From JALZKA01 sp963734015 (GTDB lineage: Bacteria; Actinomycetota; Thermoleophilia; Solirubrobacterales; 70-9): a DNA stretch of 52,157 nt. The position numbers and the translations under genes were made by a program. Below, in pieces: positions 23,949 to 31,278 of the stretch (positions are counted from its first letter, which is position 1; every line of letters starts with the position of its first letter). The notes beneath the pieces are model-generated. The model made no database searches. It was not told where the DNA came from and was given only the letters and a program-made list of their open reading frames with translations. Where the stretch lies: positions 1 to 52,157 of the forward strand of contig CAVTFG010000001.1 in the NCBI GenBank assembly GCA_963734015.1, given 5' to 3'.

Positions 23949-25376
23949 ATGGTGGATGCAATTCACGGCGGTGTCCTACGGCGGCTCGGCTGGATAGCCA
24001 TCGTCTTGGGAGCGGGTGCCGCTCTCCTGGTGGTTGGTGCGGCGCCCGCCAGCGCTGCTTTCTCGAGGGGAGCCATTCTCGGCGGCGGTGACACTTGCTG
24101 CGTTCAGGTCGCGAGCGACGCCGACGGCGACACTGTCGCGGTCTGGACTCACTCCGGCGAGTCGGGCAACAAGGTGCTCGTGCGCCCGATTTCGGCCGCA
24201 CGCGAACGCGGGCCGCTCAAGCAGCTCTCCGGTACGAACCCCGGCCCCCCGCAGCTTCCCGCCCCGCAGGTCGCGATCGATGCGGACGACGACGCGATCG
24301 CGGTCTTCTCCCGCCGGGGTCCGAAATACTGGCGTGTCAAGGCACGGATGATCTCCGCGGCCGGCGTACTCGGAGCACCGATCACACTCTCGGCGAAAGG
24401 CGGGGATGCCTTCAACGCCCAGATCGCCAGCGACACCGCGGGCGACGCGGTCGCGGTCTGGAGGCGCTTCGATGGGGCGTACTGGCGCGTCGAGGCGCGC
24501 ACGATCTCGCGCGGCGGCGCCCTCGGGCCGATCCTGACCCTCTCGGCCGACGGGGAGGACGCCCACGGCGCGCAGATCGCAAGCGACGCCGACGGCGACG
24601 CGGTCGCGGTCTGGCAGCGCTTTGACGGGACGAAGTTGCGCGCCCAGGCGCGAACGATCTCGCGCGCCGGCGCCCTCGGGGCGACCAAGAACCTGTCGGT
24701 GGCCGGCAAGGATGCTTATGGCGGCCCCCAGGTCGCAATTGACGCGGAAGGCGACGCGGTTGCGGTCTGGGCTTCGACCCGGGACCTTCAGGAAAGCCTC
24801 GACTTTGGGTTGGGCGGAGCGATCGAGTCGCGCTCGATCTCGCGCACGGGCTCGCTCGGAGCGATCACGCCGCTGACGAGCTGTGATTCCGGGCTGCCTC
24901 GGAGCCCCAATATCGCGAGTGACGCCGACGGAGATGCGGTCGCGATCTGGACCACCTTGTGCGCCAGTGGAGGGCCCGACCCGGACGCAAACCACGGCGT
25001 CCAGGCGCGTCGCATCGCGCGCAGTGGCGAGCTCGGACCGGTCGCTCTTCTCCACTCAGGACTCCAGGAAGAGGGATTGTCGGGGCTGCAGATCGCGAGC
25101 GACGCCGACGGCGACGTGGTCGCGGTCTGGCGCCAGAGCTTTTTTGGTGCCTGCGCGGACGCCTCTATGGTGTTTGCGCGCCCAATCTCCAAAGCTGGTG
25201 TCCTCGGCCCCACCACCGGTCTCTCAACGGTCGGTCCTCTCTGCGCTTTCCATTCGTTCGACCCCCAGATCGCGAGCGACGCCGACGGCGACGTGGTCGC
25301 GGCCTGGGAATTCGAAGGGTTCTTGAACTTCGAGGTGGGCTTCGTCCAGGGCATCCGGACGTCGCATGGACCGTAG
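23949..25376 (+). CDS. Secreted tandem-repeat protein, unknown function
   Basis: 475 residues. An N-terminal signal (hydrophobic IAIVLGAGAALLVVGAAPASA, with cleavage near ASAAF) is followed by about eight imperfect ~50-60-residue repeats. Each is built around QIASDADGDAVAVW, then R-x-D-G, then ARTISRAGALGP and a variable turn. Alternating short strands and D-A-D-G-D turns suggest a beta-propeller or calcium-binding repeat fold. No catalytic domain or cell-wall anchor is visible. The Shine-Dalgarno GGGAGG/GGAGG precedes the ATG. The repeats are also close at the DNA level, pointing to recent internal duplication. It opens the accessory block that splits the pilus genes. Confidence 0.78.
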   Translation: MVDAIHGGVLRRLGWIAIVLGAGAALLVVGAAPASAAFSRGAILGGGDTCCVQVASDADGDTVAVWTHSGESGNKVLVRPISAARERGPLKQLSGTNPGPPQLPAPQVAIDADDDAIAVFSRRGPKYWRVKARMISAAGVLGAPITLSAKGGDAFNAQIASDTAGDAVAVWRRFDGAYWRVEARTISRGGALGPILTLSADGEDAHGAQIASDADGDAVAVWQRFDGTKLRAQARTISRAGALGATKNLSVAGKDAYGGPQVAIDAEGDAVAVWASTRDLQESLDFGLGGAIESRSISRTGSLGAITPLTSCDSGLPRSPNIASDADGDAVAIWTTLCASGGPDPDANHGVQARRIARSGELGPVALLHSGLQEEGLSGLQIASDADGDVVAVWRQSFFGACADASMVFARPISKAGVLGPTTGLSTVGPLCAFHSFDPQIASDADGDVVAAWEFEGFLNFEVGFVQGIRTSHGP

Positions 25377-25577
25377 CGGCGATCGACCGCTGTCCCATGC
25401 GAACCGACTAATGCAGGCTGTCAGCGCGGGGCTGGCTTACGGCACCGCCTTCCACAGCTCGCGCCCGTGAGTGCGCTCGCCGGCGGCGAAAAATGTCGCG
25501 CGAAGCGGCTGTTTCTCCGCGAACATGACGGAGCACCAAGGTCGACCGCCGTTCGGCTACCACGATGGAGGAATCAC
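25377..25577 (+). other. Intergenic region ahead of an NTF2-like gene
   Basis: No gene or strong structure is seen in these ~200 bases. The last 15 (GATGGAGGAATCACATG with the start codon) match the ribosome-binding region of both cold-shock genes almost exactly. Confidence 0.3.
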
Positions 25578-25979
25578 ATGACAACGCCACCAGCCCACGA
25601 CACACGACTCGAGCGAATCCTCGGCGTCCCTCTGTCCGATGACGCCTTGCGTCAGTGGCCGCAAAGCGGCGAGGTGATCACCGGCAGGAAGCGGATCGGC
25701 GAAGTAGAGTCCCATTTCGAGGGCATCCGGCTCGCAGTTGGTCGACGCCACGCCTGCGGCGACACGCTCGTCGTGGAGTGGAGCACGGACTACGGCGACG
25801 GTCGTGTGTACCGCAACGTCACCGTCGCGGACCTGCGAGACGGGCAAGCGGTCCGGGTGACCGATTACTGGGGCGAGCCGTTCGAAGCGCCCGCCTGGAG
25901 GGAGTCGCTTGCCAACGCGCTCGACATGCCACCGGAAGGGGTTTGGCCAGCAGCCGAAGCCCTTCGAGGCGATGACTGA
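25578..25979 (+). CDS. NTF2/SnoaL-like protein
   Basis: A 133-residue cone-fold protein: an N-terminal helix region, GEVITGRKRIGEVESHFEGI, then the strands CGDTLVVEWSTDYGDGRVYR, NVTVADLRDGQAVRVTDYW and GEPFEAPAWRESL. The pattern matches SnoaL-like/ketosteroid-isomerase-fold proteins of unknown substrate. The ATG at 25578 is chosen because it follows GGAGGA at a proper distance and starts MTTPPAHDTRLERIL. An upstream start would add 37 unsupported residues. It is one of two such genes in the accessory block (the other is at 27288). Confidence 0.75.
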   Translation: MTTPPAHDTRLERILGVPLSDDALRQWPQSGEVITGRKRIGEVESHFEGIRLAVGRRHACGDTLVVEWSTDYGDGRVYRNVTVADLRDGQAVRVTDYWGEPFEAPAWRESLANALDMPPEGVWPAAEALRGDD

Positions 25980-26016
25980 GCGCCCTGAGTCGGTGGGCTG
26001 CTGAGCCTGGTCGGGG

Positions 26017-26046
26017 CTTAGCCGCTTTGGACGAGAAGCGGCTAAG
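26017..26046. repeat. REP-like hairpin, copy 2
   Basis: CTTAGCCGCTT-TGGACGAG-AAGCGGCTAAG, a perfect 11-bp stem with an 8-nt loop, 37 nt after the NTF2-like stop. It could act as a terminator for that gene (no T tract) and belongs to the CGCTT...AAGCG hairpin family of this block. Confidence 0.55.
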
Positions 26047-26130
26047 TCGCTCGCACGGGAAGCGATGCGAATCCTGGTGCTTCTCCTTCTCGCGCGAAGC
26101 AGGAGCCGGCCTTGGAACGACTGATGCGCT

Positions 26131-26243
26131 GCTAGCGTCTGGTTCAGCCGCGCATTCGAGTGTGGCGTAAACAGTGCCTGCGCCGCAGTCGTTGCATCGT
26201 CGCATCCTCCGCGCTCGCCCGCACCGCACGTGGAGGAATTCAC
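26131..26243 (+). promoter_or_regulatory. Promoter and ~100-nt leader of cold-shock gene 2
   Basis: Aligns with 2484-2598 along its length: TAGCGT (26133-26138, equivalent to TACCGT), TCAGCCGCGCA, GCAGTCGTTGC, CCTCCGCGC, CGCCCGCACC and GTGGAGGAATTCAC. A TTGGAA (26112-26117) lies 15 nt upstream of the -10. The shared 5' UTR suggests a common post-transcriptional control. Confidence 0.6.
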
Positions 26244-26441
26244 ATGACTAACGGAACCGTGAAGTGGTTCAACGACGAGAAGGGCTTCGGCTTCATCACG
26301 CCCGAGGACGGCTCCGCCGACCTCTTCGTCCATCAGAGCGCCGTACCCGACGGCCAGGCCCTGGCCGAGGGAACGAAGGTCAGCTTCGACGCCGAGCGCG
26401 GCGACAAGGGTCCCCGCGCCGCCAACGTTCGCCTGGGCTAG
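26244..26441 (+). CDS. Cold-shock protein (CspA family), second copy
   Basis: A 65-residue single cold-shock domain with GTVKWFNDEKGFGFITPEDG (RNP1 KGFGFI) and DLFVHQSAV (RNP2). The ATG follows the Shine-Dalgarno TGGAGGA and gives the standard N-terminus. It binds single-stranded RNA/DNA and destabilises secondary structure. It differs from copy 1 in the loop after RNP2 (VPDGQALAEGTKV, shorter by three residues). A small basic protein gene follows 81 nt downstream, before a strong hairpin terminator, so the two may share a transcript. Confidence 0.97.
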   Translation: MTNGTVKWFNDEKGFGFITPEDGSADLFVHQSAVPDGQALAEGTKVSFDAERGDKGPRAANVRLG

Positions 26442-26522
26442 CACCCGTCCAAGCCGGGCATCTGGCCAGAGTCGCCCGGCGCCCAGCACTTCGTTCGATC
26501 TCTTTCCAAGAAGGAGCAGAGC

Positions 26523-26663
26523 ATGGCTTCAGGGAGCAAGCGGAAGACCACGATGGCGAAGCTCAACCGTGAACGCAGACTTCTCGAGCGTCGGCAGGAG
26601 AAGCAGGCCAAGAAGGCTGCGCGGAAGCAGGCAGCCGCAGACGCCCGTGCGAACCACGACTAG
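26523..26663 (+). CDS. Small highly basic protein (46 residues), unknown function
   Basis: An ATG preceded by AAGGAG (26511-26516) at a good distance opens a 46-codon frame ending in TAG. The product is almost entirely Lys/Arg/Ala/Gln/Glu (MAKLNRERRLLERRQEKQAK, then KAARKQAAADARANHD). It should be one long charged helix, as in ribosome- or RNA-associated small proteins. It lies between the second cold-shock gene and a terminator-like hairpin, suggesting co-expression with the cold-shock protein. No family is recognised. The clear ribosome-binding site and position are the main support. Confidence 0.65.
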   Translation: MASGSKRKTTMAKLNRERRLLERRQEKQAKKAARKQAAADARANHD

Positions 26664-26724
26664 CTAACACGCCAACAATCGCACCGTCGGGTTATCGACG
26701 AGTAAGGAGGACCCGCTTACCCGC

Positions 26725-26755
26725 TTAGGACGGAGGCGGTCCTTTTTCGTCCTAA
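26725..26755 (+). terminator. Rho-independent terminator with an overlapping alternative hairpin
   Basis: AGGAC (26727-26731) pairs with GTCCT (26739-26743), followed by TTTTT: an intrinsic terminator after the small basic gene. TTAGGACG (26725-26732) can instead pair perfectly with CGTCCTAA (26748-26755), which encloses the T run. The two pairings are mutually exclusive. The larger hairpin could also terminate the convergent gene on the minus strand. Confidence 0.6.
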
Positions 26756-26789
26756 ACGAGATGCCGACCGTTCGAGCGGCCGCGCGGCG

Positions 26790-27146
26790 CTAGTCCAGGT
26801 CTTCGATCTCGCCTTGGTAATGGGCCATGCCCCGGGCGATGCCCTCGCCGATCGCCGCGTCGACGACACCTTGGGAGTCGATGATCAGGTTGGCCCGCGC
26901 GATGCGGCGCTGGAACTCCTCGTCGGCACGTAGCGCGCTGATCTGATCCTCGCTGCCGCGAAGCAGCGCAAAGCCCTGCAAGTCGCCACCGTGGGGCGTC
27001 AGCAGTACCACCTCGAAGTCCTCGATCTTGCCGTCACCTTGGAGCCCGCCCCAGTATTCGACGCTCTCGTTGAATACCTGGAGGGCCCGCTTTTCGCGTC
27101 CGCGCACGACCTGGCCCCATCCGATGAACAGTGCAGCGTCAGCCAT
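26790..27146 (-). CDS. Conserved hypothetical protein (ferredoxin-like-fold candidate)
   Basis: 118 residues without a named domain that I recognise. It begins MADAALFIGWGQVVRGREKR, continues ALQVFNESVEYWGGL, EDFEVVLLTPHGGDLQGFAL and LLRGSEDQISALRADEEFQR, and ends RANLIIDSQGVVDAAIGEGI. The order of strand, helix and strand, and the G-R-E-K-x-A-L-x-V-F-N-E motif, resemble dimeric alpha/beta-barrel (Dabb) type proteins. That is a fold guess only. It is the sole minus-strand gene in this part of the accessory block, and its promoter would lie among the hairpins near 27217-27258. Confidence 0.68.
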   Translation of the reverse strand: MADAALFIGWGQVVRGREKRALQVFNESVEYWGGLQGDGKIEDFEVVLLTPHGGDLQGFALLRGSEDQISALRADEEFQRRIARANLIIDSQGVVDAAIGEGIARGMAHYQGEIEDLD

Positions 27147-27216
27147 CCGGCGCTCCTCTCCTAATCGACCTTCTCGACCCTAACCTCCGCTCCGGTACGC
27201 GGCAAACGGGCTCGTG

Positions 27217-27258
27217 CGCTTTGGACGAAAAGCGACTAAGCGCTTTGCATGGAATGCG
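27217..27258. repeat. REP-like hairpins, copies 3 and 4 in tandem
   Basis: CGCTTT-GGACGA-AAAGCG (27217-27234, perfect) is followed by CGCTTTGCATGGAATGCG (27241-27258, one mismatch, same GCATGG loop as copy 1). They lie in the divergent gap between the conserved hypothetical gene and the next NTF2-like gene. Confidence 0.55.
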
Positions 27259-27287
27259 ACAACTTTCCGCGAGATACTGCGCGGGCG

Positions 27288-27689
27288 ATGTCGGACAGCC
27301 TCGCGATCCTCAGACGCGGTTACGAAGCCTTCAATCGAGGCGACGTGTCCGAGGTGGCACAGCTGACCACCGCCGACGTGGAATGGGGCGCGACCGGCAC
27401 CTTTCCAGGAGTCGACGGGGTTTACCGAGGGCCCGCTGCAATCCAGCAGTGGGTGGACGTGATTCGCTCCGAATGGGAAGAGTTCGCGGTCACGCTCGGT
27501 GAGATCCTCCACGACGAGGACGATCTTCTCGTCGTTTGCGAACTGCTTCGGGGCCGTGGTCGAAGCAGCCATGCCGAGGTCGAGATGCGGGTGTTTTCCG
27601 TGTACCGCCTCGATCTCGGCAAGGTGCGAAAACGACAGGCGTTCACCGAACGGGAGGACGCCCTCAAAGCCGCCGGGCTGTCGGTGTAG
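27288..27689 (+). CDS. SnoaL/NTF2-like protein
   Basis: A 133-residue protein with the SnoaL-like pattern: SLAILRRGYEAFNRGDVSEV, LTTADVEWGATGTFPGVDGV, YRGPAAIQQWVDVIRSEWEE, then paired strands (DDLLVVCELLRGRGRSS, VEMRVFSVYRLDLGKV). Proteins of this fold include cyclases, isomerases and stress proteins, and no substrate can be given. The ATG at 27288 is preferred: it starts at the conserved helix and has TACTGC 7 nt upstream, the same GATACTGC sequence as ahead of the M42 peptidase gene. An upstream start at 27249 lies within the hairpin repeats. Confidence 0.78.
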   Translation: MSDSLAILRRGYEAFNRGDVSEVAQLTTADVEWGATGTFPGVDGVYRGPAAIQQWVDVIRSEWEEFAVTLGEILHDEDDLLVVCELLRGRGRSSHAEVEMRVFSVYRLDLGKVRKRQAFTEREDALKAAGLSV

Positions 27690-28015
27690 CGCTTCGGACG
27701 ACAAGGTAAGTCTTGCCGAGCGCTCGTTGCGGGTCTGCCCCGTCCTCGCGGAGCGCCTGCTTGCCGGTTTTTCGCGCTAGAGCACCGTATGGGTACTCAG
27801 ACGCGAGAAGTCGAGGCCATTTTCGCCGGTCCTGGGTGTCGATCGGCGGTCGCCGGGTAGGGTCCCGGTGGTTGATGAGGAGTGCGCTGATTGTGGGACT
27901 GGGAGTGTTCGTCGCGCGGACCGTGGTTCGCCTCCCGCGGTGTTCGCGGCCGGCAAACCGCTCGGTTGGCTGACACCCACATACGGTCCGCCTTGAACGG
28001 CCCGCTACCGCTGCC
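27690..28015. other. Gene-poor gap of 326 nt
   Basis: I see no convincing gene. A GCTTCGGACGACAAG stretch just after 27690 resembles a decayed half of the REP-like hairpins. A 32-codon frame at 27875-27973 (MRSALIVGLGVFVARTVVRL...) has a hydrophobic start but no clear ribosome-binding site. TACGGT (27982-27987) could be a promoter element for the following gene. Confidence 0.3.
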
Positions 28016-28760
28016 ATGAAGCCCGTCCACGTCGGCTGCTCGGGCTGGGTCTACAAGGACTGGAAGGGCGAGCTCTACTCCGAGGACCTTCCGCAGCGGC
28101 GGTGGCTCGAGCGCTACGCGGAGGTGTTCGAGACGGTTGAGATCAACAACACCTTCTACCGCCTGCCCACCATCGCCGCCGTCGAGCGCTGGGCGAAGGA
28201 GACGCCGGACGACTTCGTCTTCGCCGTGAAGGGGAGCCGATACACGACCCACATCAAGCGGCTGATCTCGTTCCCCAAGTACTCGGAGCGCTTCTTCGAG
28301 CGGCTTGAGTCCCCTCGTCGACGCGGGCAAGCTCGGGCCGGTGCTGTGGCAGCTCGCCGGGAACTTCAAGCGCGACGACGAGCGGCTGACGGACGCGCTG
28401 GAGGCGCTCCGCGAGCGCCCCGGCCGCCACGCCTTCGAGTTCCGCCACGCGAGCTGGTTCACCGAAGCCGTCTACGAGCTGCTTCGCGAGCACGACGCCG
28501 CGCTGGTGATCGGCGACGACCCGGAGCGCCCGTTCCAGGCGCGGGAGGTGACCGCCTCGTGGACTTACGTGCGGCTGCATCGCGGCTCCGCAGGGAGGCG
28601 GGGCAAGTACTCCGCCAGGGAGCTCGACAGCTGGCGCAAGCGGATCGCCGCCTGGCGTTCACGCTACGAGGTGTTCGTCTACTTCAACAACGACTGGGAG
28701 GGCTACGCGCCAAAGAACGCCCAGGAGCTGTCGCGCTCGTTCAGCCGATCGGCGGTTTGA
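28016..28760 (+). CDS. DUF72 (YecE-like) protein, interrupted by an apparent frameshift
   Basis: DUF72 proteins are TIM-barrel proteins of unknown function. The N-terminal part is clear: VGCSGWVYKDWKGELYSEDL, FETVEINNTFYRLP, FAVKGSRYTTHIKRL. The frame breaks at about 28311, where it becomes Arg-rich nonsense. The adjacent frame carries on with VDAGKLGPVLWQLAGNFKRD, RHAFEFRHASWF, YVRLHRG and EVFVYFNNDWEGYAPKNAQE up to 28760. One surplus C in CCCC (28311-28314) accounts for this, giving ~247 residues, the normal length. The conserved E-I-N-x-T-F-Y and F-R-H-x-S-W motifs are intact. Confidence 0.85.
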
Positions 28761-28843
28761 TGGCCCGCTTCGAGGGCATCCGGATGCCGCGATGGAATCG
28801 CCCGACTTCGACGTCTTGAGCCACCAGCAACAGGACTCCGAAC

Positions 28844-29851
28844 CTGGCCCGGACGCGTCGTAGCGACCCCTCCGGGGAGGGCATCACCCGGGTCCGGCGG
28901 GGGCGGGGGTTCTCGTACGAGAACGCCGCCGGCAAGGCGGTCCGCGACGAGGCTGAGCTGGAGCGAATCCGCGCGCTCGCGATCCCGCCGGCCTGGACGG
29001 ACGTGTGGATCTGCGCGGACGAGCTCGGCCACATCCAGGCCGTCGGCACCGATGCCGCCGGCCGGCGGCAGTACCTGTACCACGAGGCGTGGCGCGAGCG
29101 GCGCGATCGCGAGAAGTTCAAGCGGTTGCCCGAGTTCGCGCAGGCGCTGATCCCGGCGCGCGAGGCGCTCGCGGCCGACCTCAAGCTCAAGGGCCTGGTG
29201 CGCGAGCGCGTGATGGCGTGTGCGGTCCGCCTGCTCGACATCGGCACCTTCCGCGTCGGCGGCGAGGACTACGCCGAGGAGAACGAGAGCTACGGGCTCG
29301 CCACGCTCGAGAAGAGACACGTGAGCGTCAGCCGGGGCGGAATCGACTTCGAGTTCGTCGCCAAGGGCGGCATAAAGCAGACCCAGCGGATCGAGGACCG
29401 CCTCGTTGTGCCGACGGTGCTCGCGCTCAAGCGGCGCCCCGGGAAGCCTGCCGAGCCGCTCCTGGCCTACCGCGCCGGCAGGGGGGACTGGCGCGACGTC
29501 TCCTCGGCCGAGATCAATCAGTGGCTCAAGGACCTGGTCGGGGCCGATTACTCCGCGAAGGACTTCCGGACGTGGAACGGGACGGTGCTCGCCGCCGTAA
29601 AGCTGGCCGGCAGGACCGATGCGCCCGACCGCGCCAAGGCGGTGACGGCCGTGATCGAGGAGGTGGCCGAAATCCTCGGCAACACACCGGCGGTCTGCCG
29701 CGCGTCCTATGTCGATCCGCGGGTCGTTTCCAAGTACAGGCGCGGCCGGACCATCGCCACCGCTCTGAAGCGGCTGGAGCCCAAGGGCACGAGCCGTGAC
29801 TTCGCCGATCGCGTGGGGATCGAGCGGGCTGTGATCAAGCTGCTCGCGTAG
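28844..29851 (+). CDS. DNA topoisomerase IB (poxvirus type)
   Basis: About 335 residues; relaxes supercoils through a 3'-phosphotyrosyl intermediate. Catalytic elements: Arg in LLDIGTFRVGGEDYAEENES, Lys in VAKGGIKQ, Arg in SAKDFRTWNGT, and the nucleophile Tyr in VCRASYVDPRVVSKY. The N-terminal DNA-binding part reads GITRVRRGRGFSY and ERIRALAIPPAWTDVWIC upstream of the first ATG/GTG (29003). The family's typical M-A-R-x-R-R opening falls at CTG 28844 (CTG-A-R-T-R-R-S-D-P), with an in-frame stop at 28817. So either CTG is the start or a start codon has been lost to an error. Confidence 0.86.
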   Translation: MARTRRSDPSGEGITRVRRGRGFSYENAAGKAVRDEAELERIRALAIPPAWTDVWICADELGHIQAVGTDAAGRRQYLYHEAWRERRDREKFKRLPEFAQALIPAREALAADLKLKGLVRERVMACAVRLLDIGTFRVGGEDYAEENESYGLATLEKRHVSVSRGGIDFEFVAKGGIKQTQRIEDRLVVPTVLALKRRPGKPAEPLLAYRAGRGDWRDVSSAEINQWLKDLVGADYSAKDFRTWNGTVLAAVKLAGRTDAPDRAKAVTAVIEEVAEILGNTPAVCRASYVDPRVVSKYRRGRTIATALKRLEPKGTSRDFADRVGIERAVIKLLA

Positions 29852-29868
29852 GCGCCTGATCGCGCTTG

Positions 29869-29874
29869 CTACCT
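29869..29874 (+). promoter_or_regulatory. Putative extended -10 (TGCTACCTT) of the HtrA-like gene
   Basis: TACCTT preceded by TGC (extended -10) lies 8 nt before the GTG at 29883, with no Shine-Dalgarno. Confidence 0.45.
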
Positions 29875-29882
29875 TCGGTTTC

Positions 29883-30887
29883 GTGGCAAGACTGACTCTT
29901 CTCGATGGTGGCGCGACGTCGGCGCAGCCGGCGGGAGAGCCGCGCGAGCTGCCGGATACCGAGGCGCTCGACGCGTACTCGCGCGCCGTGACGTCCGTGG
30001 CCGATCGCCTCGGCCCCTCCGTGGCGAACCTCCGGGTCGAACGCCGCACCCGGCGCGGCCGCGCGCAGGGGGGCGGCTCCGGCGTCGTGATCGCCCCCGA
30101 CGGATACCTGCTGACCTCGGCCCACGTGGTCGACGGCGCCGGCACCGGCGTCCGGGCGTCGTTCCCCGACGGGCGCAGCTTCGACGCGGAGGTTGTGGGG
30201 TCCGACTCGCTCTCGGACCTCGCGGTGATCCGGACGGCGGAGGGCGACCTTCCGGCCGCGGAGCTCGGCGACGCCGGGGACCTGCGGGTCGGGCAGCTCG
30301 TCGTCGCGATCGGCAACCCCCTGGGCTTCACCGGCTCGGTCACCGCCGGCGTCGTCTCCGCGCTCGGCCGGTCGCTTCCGACGGCCGCCCGCGGGCGCCT
30401 GGTCGAGAACGTGATCCAGACCGACGCGGCCCTGAACCCGGGCAACTCGGGCGGGGCGCTCGCGGACGGCCTCGGCCGCGTGATCGGAATCAACACGGCG
30501 GTGGCCGGCGTGGGGTTGGGCCTCGCGGTGCCGATCGACGCCTCGACCCTGCGGATCGTCTCCGCGCTCCTCTCCGACGGGCGCGTGCGCCGCGCCTACA
30601 TCGGCATTGCCGGCGGCCCCCGGCCGCTGCCGCCGCGCGCGGCGCGAACGCTCGAGCGCGAGGCCGCGATCGAGGTGGTCGAGGTGGTGTCCGGGAGCCC
30701 GGCCGACAAGGCGGGGATCAAGCCCGAGGACCTGATCCTGGACGTCGACGATCAGCCGGTTGCCGACGTGTCCACGCTGCAGCGCCTGATGGGGCCCGAG
30801 CGGATCGGCTCGCCCGTGACGATCCGAATCGTCAGGAGCGGGAAGGAGCTTGCTCTGGATCTGGTCCCTTCGGAGCTCGTGGACTGA
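29883..30887 (+). CDS. HtrA-like trypsin-fold serine protease with PDZ domain
   Basis: A 334-residue S1C-family protease. The catalytic triad is His in LLTSAHVVDGAG, Asp in SLSDLAVIRT, and Ser in LNPGNSGGALAD. A single PDZ domain occupies ~230-330 (YIGIAGG, then VVSGSPADKAGIKPEDLIL). Most DegP/HtrA proteins are exported, but here there is no signal peptide or transmembrane helix in MARLTLLDGGATSAQPAGEP. It is therefore either cytoplasmic or starts further upstream in sequence not visible as a frame. Its 3' end overlaps by 56 nt the convergent gene on the other strand. Confidence 0.92.
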   Translation: MARLTLLDGGATSAQPAGEPRELPDTEALDAYSRAVTSVADRLGPSVANLRVERRTRRGRAQGGGSGVVIAPDGYLLTSAHVVDGAGTGVRASFPDGRSFDAEVVGSDSLSDLAVIRTAEGDLPAAELGDAGDLRVGQLVVAIGNPLGFTGSVTAGVVSALGRSLPTAARGRLVENVIQTDAALNPGNSGGALADGLGRVIGINTAVAGVGLGLAVPIDASTLRIVSALLSDGRVRRAYIGIAGGPRPLPPRAARTLEREAAIEVVEVVSGSPADKAGIKPEDLILDVDDQPVADVSTLQRLMGPERIGSPVTIRIVRSGKELALDLVPSELVD

Positions 30888-31278
30888 CCACGATCGTCCC
30901 CAGCTCCCGTCGGCTCTCCAGCTCCCGCACCGGATAGGTCCCGCGCTCCTCGAGCAGGACGTCGAACAGGGCCGGCGCGAGCGGGTCGACGTCCTCCGTC
31001 GGGCCCAGTCCCACCAACTGGATCGTCGCCGGCTGCCGGGCGGTTACGCGCAGCTGGAGCTGATCGCCGACGCTCGCCTTGATGCGTTGCGGTCCGCTCG
31101 CTGTGCCGTCCAGCGTCGCGCGGACGAGGTCGCCCTCGGCGGCGACCGGCTCGGTGACCGCGTCGGTCGTGCTCGTGGACGTTTCTTCGCTGCTGCGCTC
31201 CACCGGTGCGAGCGCGGCCGCCAGGGACGACAGGAAGAGCAGCACCAGCATCACGGCGATCAGCCGCCGGGCGGCCAT
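30832..31278 (-). CDS. Membrane-anchored protein of unknown function, cupredoxin-like candidate
   Basis: 148 residues. A basic start and hydrophobic segment (AARRLIAVMLVLLFLSSLAA) form a signal anchor. A Ser/Thr-rich linker leads to a beta-rich domain (DLVRATLDGTASGPQRIKAS, VGDQLQLRVTARQPATIQLV, LLEERGTYPVRELESRRELG). The V-G-D-x-L-x-L-x-V-x-x ... Y-P-V-R layout resembles cupredoxin-like folds, but no Cys/His/Met copper ligands are evident. The C-terminus overlaps the convergent protease gene. It is divergent from the pilin riboswitch transcript. Confidence 0.72.
   Translation of the reverse strand: MAARRLIAVMLVLLFLSSLAAALAPVERSSEETSTSTTDAVTEPVAAEGDLVRATLDGTASGPQRIKASVGDQLQLRVTARQPATIQLVGLGPTEDVDPLAPALFDVLLEERGTYPVRELESRRELGTIVVSPRAPKGPDPEQAPSRS

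Noticed and set aside
24400..25320. Regularly spaced near-identical DNA repeats that could suggest a CRISPR or satellite array
   Set aside because: The repeats are in frame, irregular in length and encode protein repeats of the secreted gene. No unique spacers or cas genes are present.
27875..27973. 32-codon frame with a hydrophobic start, possible small membrane protein
   Set aside because: No convincing ribosome-binding site, basic low-complexity C-terminus and no neighbour support. Left as part of the gene-poor gap.
27664..28017. 117-codon minus-strand frame covering the 27.7-28.0 kb gap
   Set aside because: Composition is like other shadow frames; no motif, no start signal, and it overlaps the end of the NTF2-like gene.
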